Of a stretch of DNA of 64,000 bases, positions 23,870-32,474 are shown piece after piece; position 1 is the stretch's first letter; each line of letters opens with the position of its first letter. Under the pieces are notes generated by a model that saw nothing but the letters and a program-made list of their open reading frames with translations, was not told the origin of the DNA and made no database searches. Both the position numbers and the translations under genes were made by a program. Source of the stretch: Agromyces salentinus (GTDB lineage Bacteria; Actinomycetota; Actinomycetes; Actinomycetales; Microbacteriaceae); the NCBI RefSeq assembly GCF_009749395.1, contig NZ_WBIR01000003.1:186001-250000 (forward strand), read 5' to 3'.

Positions 23870-25882
23870 TCAGAATCGTCCTCCGCTTCCGCGGCGCCCT
23901 CGGGTGCCGCCGCCGCCGAAGCTGCCCGCCGATCGGCCGGACCGACCGCGGGACGCGCCGCCGCCGAATCCGCCGCCGAACCCGCCCCCGAAGCCGCCGC
24001 CCCCGCCCAGGCCGCCGGAACCGCGACTGCCGCCGCTCAGCAGGGAGTCGATGAGGATGCCGCCGAGGACGGCGCCCATCATGTTGCCGCCCTGGCTCCC
24101 GCCGAACCCGCCGCCTCCCGCGCCGCCGCCGTACGCGCCGCCGAAGCCCTCGACATCGTTGCGGGCGAGGGAGAGCGCTTCGGATGCGAGCCGCTGCGAC
24201 TGCTGGGCGGCCTGCAGCGCGAGAGCCGCATCGGGGGTCGTCTGCGCCTGCTGCAGGAGCTGCGCGGCCGAGGCGAGCCGGGTGCGCGCCTCGGTGCCGA
24301 CGGCTCCGCGCCGGGCCACGAGGTAGTCCTCGGCACCCTGCACCTGCATGCGGGCGGCCTCGACCGAGCGCTGCAGCAGCGCCCGGGCGCGTGCCGCCTG
24401 CTCGGCGGCGTCGCGAGCGCTCGCGATCGCCGCGTCGATCGCGGCGTTCGCCTGTTCGAGTCGGCCGGTCGCGGCGAGCGGATCGCCGCCCGCGACGCCG
24501 AGACCGGCGCGCAGTTCGGCCGCCGTGGCGGAGGTGGGGTCGGCGAGGGCCGCGGCGTTGCCGCCCAGTGCCCGTGCGGTCTCGGCGTCGCGCTCGAGGT
24601 CGGCGATGCCCTCGGCGAGGGCGCGGTCCGCGGCGGCGAGGTCCTCGGCGAGGCGCTGCACGGCGCCCGTGAGCAGTTCGGCCTGGTCGACCGCCTCCTC
24701 GGCCGCACGGATCTCGACGGCCGCCTCGGACGCGCGCGCGGCCGCGATCGCGGCGTCGGCCCGGGTCAGCGCCTCATCGGCGAACCCGAGCCGTGAGGCG
24801 GCCTGCGGCGGGTTGTCGGCGACGGCCGTCAGGGCGGATGCCGCGTACCGGTCGCCGAGCTCGCGCAGGCGCTGCTCGGCCGGTGCGACGAGCTCGCGGG
24901 CGGCCGCGGCCTCGCCGCGGACACGGGCGAGTTCGGCCGGTGCGTTCCGTTCGAGGTCTCGGAGCGCGTCGAAGGCCTCGGCCTGCTCGTCGAGCAGGGC
25001 GTCGGCCTCGCCGGTGGCGGTGAGGATGCCCTCGTAGATCTCCCGCGTGGCCGCCTCGGAGTCGGGCTCGTCGTCGTCGAGGCGCTGCTGGAGCGCGAAC
25101 GCCGCGGCGACCCTGGCCTTGGCGGTCTCGAGTGCCGTGCGGAAGGTCGCGGTCGCCGCCTCGCCGTACGATGCGGTGGCGAACCCGAGCTCCTCCTCGC
25201 TCGTCTTCACGGCGTCGTCGGCCGCGACGAGCGCCGAGCCCGCACGTCGGCGGAGGTCGTCGAGCGGCACGAGTGCCGGCGCCTCCGGCCCCGTCGCGGC
25301 ATCCGCCTGACCGGTGCGCCCGCGGCGGCGCGAGAGCACGATGGCGATGACGGCGACGACGATCGCCGCGATCACGAGGAACCACACCCAGCCCCAGCCC
25401 GAACCGCCGGAACCGGTGTCGCCGAGTGCCTCCGCCGCGGCGATGGCGGCGCCCGGCCAGTCCTCGGCGCGGAGTTCGGGCTCGATGACCTCGAGGCTGA
25501 TGCGATCGAGCTCATCGGCCGGGACCGAGGCGTTGTCGGCGGCCGAGAGGTAGTAGGCCCGGCCGTCGACCGCGACCGCGAGCAGGTAGTCCTCCGCGCC
25601 CATGTTGTTCGCGACCGCGGTGTCGTTGGCCCAGGTGTCGGCCTGCTCGGGATCGGTGAACTCGCCCACGTAGGCGACGTAGAGCTGGCGCCCAGTGTCG
25701 TCGGCGGTCCGCTCGATGGCCGCGAGCACGTCGTCGATCGCACCGTCCAGCGCGCCCACCGTGTCGACGATGGGACCGGTGCCGAAGTCGACGGGCTCCT
25801 CCGCCGATGCGGGCGAGGCCCCGAGGAACACGAATGCGGTCGCGAGGACCGCCGTGACGAGCACCCGACGTGACGACCCCAT
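23870..25882 (-). CDS. TPM-domain membrane protein with coiled coil and Gly-rich tail
   Basis: 670 residues. Signal peptide ending ASPASA-EE (about 28), then an extracytoplasmic TPM domain (about 35-150), a group first described in photosystem II repair protein TLP18.3. One membrane span (about 163-186, WVWFLVIAAIVVAVIAIV) follows, then a long Ala-rich cytoplasmic coiled coil (about 205-580). The C-terminal about 90 residues are a Gly-rich stretch with interspersed Phe, Ser and Arg, ending basic. The start is taken at the ATG that begins the signal peptide. Encoded directly before pspA. An envelope-maintenance role is inferred from domain and neighbour. Confidence 0.85.
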   Translation of the reverse strand: MGSSRRVLVTAVLATAFVFLGASPASAEEPVDFGTGPIVDTVGALDGAIDDVLAAIERTADDTGRQLYVAYVGEFTDPEQADTWANDTAVANNMGAEDYLLAVAVDGRAYYLSAADNASVPADELDRISLEVIEPELRAEDWPGAAIAAAEALGDTGSGGSGWGWVWFLVIAAIVVAVIAIVLSRRRGRTGQADAATGPEAPALVPLDDLRRRAGSALVAADDAVKTSEEELGFATASYGEAATATFRTALETAKARVAAAFALQQRLDDDEPDSEAATREIYEGILTATGEADALLDEQAEAFDALRDLERNAPAELARVRGEAAAARELVAPAEQRLRELGDRYAASALTAVADNPPQAASRLGFADEALTRADAAIAAARASEAAVEIRAAEEAVDQAELLTGAVQRLAEDLAAADRALAEGIADLERDAETARALGGNAAALADPTSATAAELRAGLGVAGGDPLAATGRLEQANAAIDAAIASARDAAEQAARARALLQRSVEAARMQVQGAEDYLVARRGAVGTEARTRLASAAQLLQQAQTTPDAALALQAAQQSQRLASEALSLARNDVEGFGGAYGGGAGGGGFGGSQGGNMMGAVLGGILIDSLLSGGSRGSGGLGGGGGFGGGFGGGFGGGASRGRSGRSAGSFGGGGTRGRRGSGGRF

Positions 25883-25967
25883 GCACCCCTGCCCTTCTCC
25901 GCGACCGCACGGATGCCTCGAGTCTATGGCGACCGGGTGGCACCGTCCACGCGACCGGGCGGCCGCC

Positions 25968-26807
25968 TCACTCCACGATGACGGATGCCGCGGGCGAGAC
26001 GAGGACGCCCCCGGCGGCATCCGTCGAGGAGGTGAACGCGAGGGCCGCGGATAGGGCGTACGCCCCGGGCTCGAGCGGGGTGAGCGAGCCTCCGGTGGCC
26101 GCCTCGTCGCCCGCGGCGCAGGCCGCCGCCGCGTACCGGCCGCGGACGGTCACGGATTCACCGGGGGACAGGCGCAGCGGCACCGCGTCGGCCCGGCTCC
26201 CGAGGTCGGGGTGCCAGACCGTGATGCCCGCCGCCGACACCGTGATCGCCGGCGCCGTCAGTGATCCGACCACCTCGGTCGTCCCCTCGTTGGAGACGCG
26301 CACCACGGCTTCGCCCTCCTCGCCGGGCGCGATCGTCCCCGTTGGCGGCTCGACGACGGCCGTGAGCTGCGAGGCGGCACCCTCCGTCGCCGGCGCGATC
26401 GGAGCGCCGCACGCGTTCAGGGTCTCGGGGGCGACGACCTCGAGGTCCTGGCCGAATTGCGCCTGGTCCTGGGGAGCGACCGGGGAACCGTCCGCGTCCG
26501 CTCCACCGGCGTCGGGCTCAGCCGGGCCGCCGGACGCGGGCGACTGCATCTGCTCGGCCGACTCCACCGCGGGGCCGTCCGCCGTCGAGGTGGCCAGGTC
26601 CGGGCCCATCGTGCCGACGGCGAGGACGAGCCCGCCGACCGCGAGGAGTCCCGCGAGCGACGCGGCGGCGCCGACCGCCGTCCGTCGGCGGGCGCGGCGC
26701 CGGGCACGGCTCGCGCGGAGCACCGTGCCGAGGTCGACGGGACGCGCGGCTGCGGCATCCGCCTCATGCGAGAGCGCCTCGGCGAGGTCGCGGGGTTCAG
26801 GCGACAT
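25968..26807 (-). CDS. Membrane partner of ECF sigma factor (putative anti-sigma)
   Basis: 279 residues. A cytoplasmic N-terminus of about 43 residues ends in an RARRRARRR cluster, followed by one membrane helix (about 44-66). The extracytoplasmic part starts with a low-complexity Pro/Ala/Asp linker and continues as a beta-rich domain (TIAPGEEGEAVVRVSNEG, immunoglobulin-like). Two cysteines (ACGAP, AACAAG) may form a disulfide. No zinc-binding anti-sigma motif is visible. The ATG overlaps the sigma-factor gene by 11 nt, so it is co-translated. The anti-sigma role is inferred from this linkage only. Confidence 0.7.
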   Translation of the reverse strand: MSPEPRDLAEALSHEADAAAARPVDLGTVLRASRARRRARRRTAVGAAASLAGLLAVGGLVLAVGTMGPDLATSTADGPAVESAEQMQSPASGGPAEPDAGGADADGSPVAPQDQAQFGQDLEVVAPETLNACGAPIAPATEGAASQLTAVVEPPTGTIAPGEEGEAVVRVSNEGTTEVVGSLTAPAITVSAAGITVWHPDLGSRADAVPLRLSPGESVTVRGRYAAAACAAGDEAATGGSLTPLEPGAYALSAALAFTSSTDAAGGVLVSPAASVIVE

Positions 26808-27342
26808 GGTCACCCTCCGTTCGGGTCGTGCCGGCACCGGCTGGCAGGCCGTCGGATGCCTCGATCGAGGAGGAGAGCGCTCGCAGGGCGTCGCTCAGGT
26901 ACCGCTTGACCGCGCCCTGGCTGAGCCCGAGGGTCTGCGCGATCTGGTCGACCGTGAGGTCCTCGTAGTACCGCAGCACGATGCAAGCCGCCTGGCGCGG
27001 CGCGAGCGACCGCACGCGGCGCATGAGGTCGATGCGCGCGTCGCTCCGGTCCTGCGGCACGTCGGCGACCGCCGGCGCCACGGCGAGGTGGCGTACCCGA
27101 CGCCACGTGCCGTCGCGTCGCGAGCGGTCGATGACGGCGTTCAGGATGGCTCGCCGCACGTAGGCCTCCGCACGGGGCAGAGTGAGCTGGAACCGCGGGG
27201 TGCCGAATGTGCGCACGAGCGCGTCCTGGACGACGTCGGCCGCATCCTCCGCGTCGCCCGTGAGCAGGAACGCGTAGCGCGTGAGCGCGCCGCCGCGTTC
27301 GGCGACGAGCCTCGTCGCGACCTCATCCCACCTGCGGGCCAA
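26797..27342 (-). CDS. ECF RNA polymerase sigma factor (SigE family)
   Basis: 181 residues. Region 2 (about 15-75: YAFLLTGDAEDAADVVQDALVRTF) binds core polymerase and the -10. Region 4 (about 110-160: LAPRQAACIVLRYYEDLTVDQIAQTLGLSQGAVK) is the -35 helix-turn-helix. No C-terminal SnoaL-type extension is present. The start is TTG at 27342, supported by GGAGGAG eight to nine bases upstream and the absence of an ATG/GTG at that position. The downstream overlapping gene encodes a membrane protein, the usual sigma/anti-sigma layout. Confidence 0.87.
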   Translation of the reverse strand: MARRWDEVATRLVAERGGALTRYAFLLTGDAEDAADVVQDALVRTFGTPRFQLTLPRAEAYVRRAILNAVIDRSRRDGTWRRVRHLAVAPAVADVPQDRSDARIDLMRRVRSLAPRQAACIVLRYYEDLTVDQIAQTLGLSQGAVKRYLSDALRALSSSIEASDGLPAGAGTTRTEGDHVA

Positions 27343-27386
27343 TCGATGCTCCTCCCGACGGCGGTCGATCCGCCGTCATAGGAAGA

Positions 27387-27410
27387 GACGAACGGATGAC
27401 GCGTTTCGTT
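27387..27410 (-). promoter_or_regulatory. Possible ECF-type promoter of the sigma gene
   Basis: On the minus strand AAC (27410-27408), 17 nt, then CGTC (27390-27387), the spacing of ECF promoters (AAC-N16-18-CGTC). It lies 45 nt upstream of the TTG start. Autoregulation is a hypothesis; the motif is short. Confidence 0.3.
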
Positions 27411-27577
27411 GGGTACCCGTCGCGATCAGCGGTCGCGGCGGCCCGTGACGGCGGCTCGCAGTCGCAGTGGCAGCCGCAGTTGCGGGCCGCGAACGCGCCG
27501 GCCGCGCACGACCGGGCGTCCGTGAACGACCGGACCGCCGCGACGGACTGGAAACCGCTGCGACGGACTGAAATCTG

Positions 27578-27650
27578 TGCCCCCGGAGGGATTCGAACCC
27601 CCGACCTACGGTACCGGAAACCGGCGCTCTATCCCCTGAGCTACGGAGGC
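27578..27650 (-). tRNA. tRNA-Arg (anticodon CCG)
   Basis: 73-nt cloverleaf on the minus strand. Acceptor GCCTCCG pairs with CGGGGGC (one G-U). D-arm GCTC...GAGC. The anticodon loop TTCCGGT gives CCG at positions 34-36, reading the arginine codon CGG. The T-arm contains the invariant GGTTCGAATCC. The CCA end is not encoded (discriminator A is followed by CAG). CGG is a frequent codon in such GC-rich genomes. argS, the cognate synthetase gene, lies about 2 kb away. Confidence 0.93.
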
Positions 27651-27662
27651 GCACAGCCAGCA

Positions 27663-27668
27663 ACGATA
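27663..27668 (-). promoter_or_regulatory. Likely -10 of the tRNA-Arg promoter
   Basis: TATCGT on the minus strand, 12 nt before the tRNA 5' end, gives a start a few bases upstream of the mature tRNA. No clear -35 is seen. Confidence 0.35.
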
Positions 27669-27712
27669 GCACCGATCGAGGGCCGGTTCCGACCTCTGGG
27701 CCCCTGCGGACG

Positions 27713-28909
27713 TCAGGTGCGGGCGACGGCGGCCACCGAGTCGAGCAGCTCCTCGCGGACGCGCTGGGCGAGCAGGCTCCTGGCACCGCGCAGGACCGCG
27801 TCGCCGTGCACCGAGGTCGCCAGCACCTCCGGGTACCACCGGCTGATGCGACGGATGCCGGCGCCGACGGCGTTCGCGAACGTCTCGCCTCCGAGGTCGG
27901 CCGTGGGCCCGGCCAGGACCACGAGCCCCGGGTCGAGGGTGGCGATGACGGGAAGGGCGACGTGTGCGACGCGCTCGGCGAGGTCGTCGAACACGAGGCG
28001 GCGCACGCCCTCCGCCGCGGGGTCGGCGAGCGCGGCGCGGGCCGCGTGGAACCCGTCGGCCTCGAGCCCGTGCCGCCGGGCAAGGAGCGCGACCGCGCGA
28101 CCGCCGACCAGGTCCTGGACGGTGCGCGCGGCGGGGTCGAGTGCGATCGCCTCGGCCGAGACGGGGAGGAACCCGATCTCGCCCGCACCGCCGAAGGAGC
28201 CGCGGTGCAGGTCGCCCGCCACGTCGAAGGAGGCGCCCACGCCGTTGCCGAGCCAGAGCAGGGCGAACACGTCGCGGCCGGTCGCGGCGCCGCCCTCGCG
28301 CTCGGCGACCGCGGCGAGGTTGACGTCGTTCTCGATGAGCACCGTGCGCCCGAGGTCGTCCTCGAGGATGCTGCGGAGCCGTCGCACCGGCCAGCCGGGG
28401 AGCGTCTCGCTGAAGAGCTCGCCGCTGGCGCCCGGGTCGACGTACCCGGGGATGCCCAGGCACACCGTGTGCACGGCGGCCGGGTCGGTGCCGGCGGCGG
28501 CGCTGGCCTCGTCGATGGCCCGGCGGACCTCCTCGACCGCCGACCTGGCGGTCGGGTCGTGGGGGAGCGGCATCCGCACGACCGGCCGATCGGTGCCCGC
28601 GGCATCGACGACGGTGGCGCGCACCTCGAACGCGTCGAGGTCGACGGCGATGCCGACGCGCCGGTCGACGCGCGCCGCGTAGACGACCGCCGCGCGGCCG
28701 GCCGAGCCCGCGAGCAGGCCCTGCTCCTCGATGACCCCGGCCTGGAGGAGGCGGCTCATCATCTGCGAGGCGGTCGGCTTGGACACCCCGACGAGCTCGC
28801 AGATGCGGTTGCGCGTCAACGGGCCGTGGTCGAGCAGGACGGCGAGCCCCGCGCGGTCGTTGACCGCGCCGAGCCAGGACGGCGTCCCCGGTGCGTTCGT
28901 CGCCGCCAT
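27713..28909 (-). CDS. ROK-family transcriptional regulator
   Basis: 398 residues. The N-terminal winged helix-turn-helix (about 15-75, GPLTRNRICELVGVSKPTAS) is followed by a ROK sugar-kinase-like domain with CLGIPGYVDP and the sugar-binding ENDVNLAAVAE. The zinc motif of ROK proteins (C-x-C-G-x2-G-C) after the EIGFLPV strand is missing. Members such as NagC and XylR repress sugar-use genes until a sugar ligand binds. No sugar genes are adjacent, so it probably acts elsewhere. ATG with AAGGAGACCACC upstream. Confidence 0.87.
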   Translation of the reverse strand: MAATNAPGTPSWLGAVNDRAGLAVLLDHGPLTRNRICELVGVSKPTASQMMSRLLQAGVIEEQGLLAGSAGRAAVVYAARVDRRVGIAVDLDAFEVRATVVDAAGTDRPVVRMPLPHDPTARSAVEEVRRAIDEASAAAGTDPAAVHTVCLGIPGYVDPGASGELFSETLPGWPVRRLRSILEDDLGRTVLIENDVNLAAVAEREGGAATGRDVFALLWLGNGVGASFDVAGDLHRGSFGGAGEIGFLPVSAEAIALDPAARTVQDLVGGRAVALLARRHGLEADGFHAARAALADPAAEGVRRLVFDDLAERVAHVALPVIATLDPGLVVLAGPTADLGGETFANAVGAGIRRISRWYPEVLATSVHGDAVLRGARSLLAQRVREELLDSVAAVART

Positions 28910-28923
28910 GGTGGTCTCCTTCG

Positions 28924-29568
28924 TCAGCTCGCGGGCAGGTTGGCGAGCACGTCGGCCACGAGGGTCTGCGCGTCGCCCGGCTCGAAGATCGCGGTGGAGT
29001 CGAGCACCACCCAGTACGGACCGGAGAACACCTGCACCTGGCCGTGCTCGCCGCTCCGCGTGAAGAACCCGGTCACGTCGGGCGGCGTCCCGTACGTCGG
29101 CACGGCGCTGCTCGTGGCGGCGGCGTCGTTCGCGAGGGTGACGAGGGCCGCTGCCGACGGGGTGGCGACGGCGACCTCGATCACCTCGGCGCTCGTCTGG
29201 TTCAGGTAGCCGCACGCGGTCCCGGCCTGCTCCTCGACGACGGCGACCACCGGCCGGGCCGCCGGCACGTGGGCCGGATCGGCGCCGAAGTTGGGGTTGA
29301 ACGCGTAGAGCTGGTCGGCCGTGAGCAGCGCATCGCACGAGATCTCGAACGGCACGGCGGGCTCGGCGGTCTCGGTCGGCACCGGTGCGGGCGTCTGCGC
29401 GCCCTCGGTCGAGCCCGGCGTGCCGGGCTGCGGCGCCGCGGTCGAGGTCGGCTGCGGGTCGCCCGCGGTGCATCCGCTGAACAGCACGGCGGATGCCGCG
29501 ACCAGCACGACGGCGGCGGCGACGGGACGGAGCGGGCGGCCGGAGCCGAGCAGTGCGGGGCGGGGCAT
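28924..29568 (-). CDS. Secreted lipoprotein, unknown function
   Basis: 214 residues. Signal peptide with lipobox LFSGC (C33), then a Pro/Thr-rich linker to about 70, then a globular domain with two cysteines (ISCDALLTADQLYAFNPNF and GTACGYLNQ) likely joined by a disulfide. The pattern (Cys-DALL, later CGY) resembles DUF3558-like actinobacterial lipoproteins, but I cannot name the family with certainty. It sits 14 nt upstream of the ROK regulator on the same strand and is divergent from argS. It may be co-transcribed with the regulator. Confidence 0.72.
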   Translation of the reverse strand: MPRPALLGSGRPLRPVAAAVVLVAASAVLFSGCTAGDPQPTSTAAPQPGTPGSTEGAQTPAPVPTETAEPAVPFEISCDALLTADQLYAFNPNFGADPAHVPAARPVVAVVEEQAGTACGYLNQTSAEVIEVAVATPSAAALVTLANDAAATSSAVPTYGTPPDVTGFFTRSGEHGQVQVFSGPYWVVLDSTAIFEPGDAQTLVADVLANLPAS

Positions 29569-29606
29569 GGAGAGACCTTACCAACGTCGAACGCTAGGAT
29601 TTGCGG

Positions 29607-31280
29607 GTGACTCCCGACGATCTCTCCCTCGCCCTGTTCGACCTCGTGACCGCCATGGTGCAGCGACGTCGCGACGCCGGCGACGAGGTCGTCCTCGAGC
29701 TCGCCCCCGAGCAGATCGTCCTCGAGCGGCCCAAGCAGCGCGAGCACGGCGACTGGGCCTCGAACATCGCGATGCGCCTCGCCAAGCCGCTGTCGTCCAA
29801 CCCGCGCGTCATCGCGACAGAGCTCGCCGAGGGCCTCGCCGCGGTCGACGGCGTGACGAGCGCCGAGGTCGCCGGGCCGGGCTTCATCAACGTGCGCCTC
29901 GACGCCGCGGCCGCCGGCGCGCTCGCCAAGGTCATCGTCGACGCCGGAGCCTCGTACGGCCGCAGCGACCGCCTCGCCGGCGAGCGCATCAACCTCGAGT
30001 TCGTCTCGGCGAACCCGACCGGTCCGCTGCACATCGGGCACACCAGGTGGGCGGCGCTCGGCGACGCGATCTCCCGGGTGCTCCGGGCGGCTGGGGCCGA
30101 GGTCGCGAACGAGTACTACATCAACGACGCCGGCAACCAGATGGAGAACTTCGGCCGTTCGGTCCTGGCTGCGGCGAAGGGCGAGCCCACGCCCGAGGGC
30201 GGCTACCCCGGCAGCTACATCGCCGATCTCGCCGTGCGCGTGCTCGAGCGCGAGCCGAACCTGCTCTCGCTCGCCGACGACGTCGCCCTGCACGCCGCGA
30301 CCGAGATCGCGTACGAGCTCCAACTCGGCGAGATCCGGGCTTCGCTCGATCGCTTCAACGTGCACTTCGACGTCTGGACGAGCGAGCGCCGCCTCCAGGT
30401 GAAGGGTGAGGACGGCCTGTCCGACGTGGACACCGCCGTCGAGCGACTGCGCGCACAGGGCCACGTCTTCGACGAGGACGACGCCGTCTGGGTCCGCACG
30501 ACCGACTTCGGCGACGACAAGGACCGGGTCATCCGTCGCGGCAACGGCGTCTACACCTACTTCGCCGCCGACGCCGCCTACTACCTCGACAAGGGCGACC
30601 GCGGCTTCGCCCACAAGATCTACCTGCTCGGCGCCGACCACCACGGATACGTGCACCGCCTCAAGGCGCTCGCCGGCGCGGCGGGCGACGACCCCGAGCG
30701 CGACATCGAGGTGCTCATCGGGCAGCTCGTGAGCATCAACGGCGCCAAGCTGTCCAAGCGCGCCGGCAACATCATCGAGCTCGACGACCTGCAGGCGTGG
30801 CTCGGCACCGACGCGCTGCGGTACACGCTCGCCAGGTACCCGGCCGACTCGCCCCTGACGATCGACCCCGAGATCCTCACGCGTCGCACCAACGACAACC
30901 CCGTCTTCTACGTGCAGTACGCCCACGCGCGCACCTGCGCGGTCGATCGCAACGCGGCATCCGTCGGCGTCGACCGCTCGAGCTTCGCGCCCGCGCTGCT
31001 GGGGCACGAGACCGAGTCGGCGCTGCTCGGCGCGCTCCAGGAGTTCCCGCGCATCGTCGCCCAGTCGGCCGAGCTCCGCGAGCCGCACCGCGTCGCCCGC
31101 TACATCGAGGAGCTCGCGGGCCTCTACCACCGCTGGTACGACAACTGCCGCGTGCTGCCGCTCGGGGAGGAGCCGATCGGCGACCTGCACCGCACGCGCC
31201 TCTGGCTGAACGACGCGACCGGCCAGGTGCTGCGCAACGGCCTCGACCTGCTCGGCGTCTCGGCTCCCGAGCGCATGTGA
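29607..31280 (+). CDS. argS: Arginyl-tRNA synthetase
   Basis: 557 residues, class I synthetase. Charges tRNA-Arg with arginine. The N-terminal Arg-tRNA-synthetase domain is followed by the HIGH signature (142-145, in NPTGPLHIGHTRW) and the KMSKS equivalent as GAKLSKRAGN. A C-terminal DALR anticodon-binding domain has QYAHARTCAV near its start. GTG 29607 is preferred to the in-frame TTG 29601 because AGGA sits seven bases before it. Promoter space is shared with the divergent lipoprotein gene. Followed by an LmeA-like gene and lysA in the usual actinobacterial order. Confidence 0.96.
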   Translation: MTPDDLSLALFDLVTAMVQRRRDAGDEVVLELAPEQIVLERPKQREHGDWASNIAMRLAKPLSSNPRVIATELAEGLAAVDGVTSAEVAGPGFINVRLDAAAAGALAKVIVDAGASYGRSDRLAGERINLEFVSANPTGPLHIGHTRWAALGDAISRVLRAAGAEVANEYYINDAGNQMENFGRSVLAAAKGEPTPEGGYPGSYIADLAVRVLEREPNLLSLADDVALHAATEIAYELQLGEIRASLDRFNVHFDVWTSERRLQVKGEDGLSDVDTAVERLRAQGHVFDEDDAVWVRTTDFGDDKDRVIRRGNGVYTYFAADAAYYLDKGDRGFAHKIYLLGADHHGYVHRLKALAGAAGDDPERDIEVLIGQLVSINGAKLSKRAGNIIELDDLQAWLGTDALRYTLARYPADSPLTIDPEILTRRTNDNPVFYVQYAHARTCAVDRNAASVGVDRSSFAPALLGHETESALLGALQEFPRIVAQSAELREPHRVARYIEELAGLYHRWYDNCRVLPLGEEPIGDLHRTRLWLNDATGQVLRNGLDLLGVSAPERM

Positions 31281-31334
31281 CCACGGCCGCAGCCGGCAGG
31301 TTCGGCGGCGACCACGACGACCACGGAGGCACCA

Positions 31335-32261
31335 GTGAGCACACCCCGCGACGAGGGCCGCGACGAGGGCACGGATGCCGCGGAGCCGCGCGAGCCCGAC
31401 CGCGACGAACTGGCGCCGACCGCCGTGCTCGACGACGTGCGCCCGACCGAGGTGATCCAGCCACTCGGCGCCGAACGGGGGGAAGACGGCGCGAGCGTCG
31501 AGACCGGCACGGGTCGACCTCGTCGACGCGTGAAGCCGTGGGCCATCGCGCTCGTGTCCGTCGTCGCGGTGGGAGCCCTGCTCGTCGTCGCCGACCTCGT
31601 CACGAGGTCGGCGCTCGAGCAGCGCATCGTCGACGAGGTCGAGGCGAACCTCCCCGAGGGCGTCGAGGGCGAGGTGTCCGCGCACCTCGGCGGCTTCTCG
31701 GTGCTCGCGCAGCTCGTGACGGGGTCCTTCGAGGAGGTCACCCTCGACGTGCCCGGGCTCGAGGTCCGGGGCAACCCCCTGGACGCGCATGTGGTCGCCG
31801 CCGGCGTGCCGCTGCAGGAGGGCGCGCCCATCGATCGCGTGACCGGCACCGTCGACATCGACGAGGCATCCCTGAACCAGCTCGTCGAGATCCCGGGCGC
31901 CGACGGCGAGATCTCGCTCGGCGAGGGCACGCTCGGCTACGGCACCACGTTCCAGGTGCTGGGCTTCGACCTGAGCGCCGCGGTCACGGCGTCGGCCGAG
32001 GCGGCCGGAACGAGCGTGCTCCTCACGCCGGTGGGCGTGGAGGTGTCGGCGGGCGGCAACGACCTCGACCTCAGCGGGCTCGCACAGCAGGTGCTGGGCG
32101 ACGAGCAGGTCGAGGTCTGCGTGGCCGAGTACCTGCCGGCGGGGCTGCTCGTCGAGGACATCGCGCTCACCGACGGCCATGCGCGCGTCGCGTTCACGGC
32201 GACCGACATCCCCTTCGAGGAGGCGTCGCTGCGAACGACGGGCACCTGCGACGGGTCCTGA
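31335..32261 (+). CDS. LmeA-like (DUF2993) membrane-anchored protein
   Basis: 308 residues. A charged cytoplasmic N-terminus of about 68 residues is followed by one membrane helix (about 69-90, AIALVSVVAVGALLVVADLV), then an extracytoplasmic DUF2993 domain beginning RSALEQRIVDEVEANLPEG. In mycobacteria LmeA binds phospholipids and supports lipomannan/mannan elongation; a similar envelope role is possible here. GTG at 31335. It lies between argS and lysA. Two cysteines (VEVCVAEY and TTGTC) could pair. Confidence 0.8.
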   Translation: MSTPRDEGRDEGTDAAEPREPDRDELAPTAVLDDVRPTEVIQPLGAERGEDGASVETGTGRPRRRVKPWAIALVSVVAVGALLVVADLVTRSALEQRIVDEVEANLPEGVEGEVSAHLGGFSVLAQLVTGSFEEVTLDVPGLEVRGNPLDAHVVAAGVPLQEGAPIDRVTGTVDIDEASLNQLVEIPGADGEISLGEGTLGYGTTFQVLGFDLSAAVTASAEAAGTSVLLTPVGVEVSAGGNDLDLSGLAQQVLGDEQVEVCVAEYLPAGLLVEDIALTDGHARVAFTATDIPFEEASLRTTGTCDGS

Positions 32262-32359
32262 GCGCCGCCGCGACCGGGGTGCGCCGACGACCCGCCGGGC
32301 GGGCGGGCGCCTCGACGGGCATGCGACGTCATCGATTCGGCCGCCGTGATCGTGCTCGG

Positions 32360-32474
32360 TAGACTCGCGGGCAGGCCGCCCCACAAGGGCGGCGCGCTGC
32401 AGGCTCCACCGAATCGATCGGATTCGCTCGCCGTGAGCGAAGCTCCAGATCCGCCAAGTCCCCAGAGGTCTCCC
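32360..32474 (+). promoter_or_regulatory. lysA promoter and structured leader
   Basis: TAGACT (32360-32365) is a good -10. The leader of about 100 nt before lysA holds three hairpins: GCCGCCC/GGGCGGC (32375-32393), CGAATC/GATTCG (32410-32426) and TTCGCTC/GAGCGAA (32423-32441). The second and third share bases and cannot form together, as in attenuators. No known lysine-riboswitch core was recognised. Confidence 0.45.
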
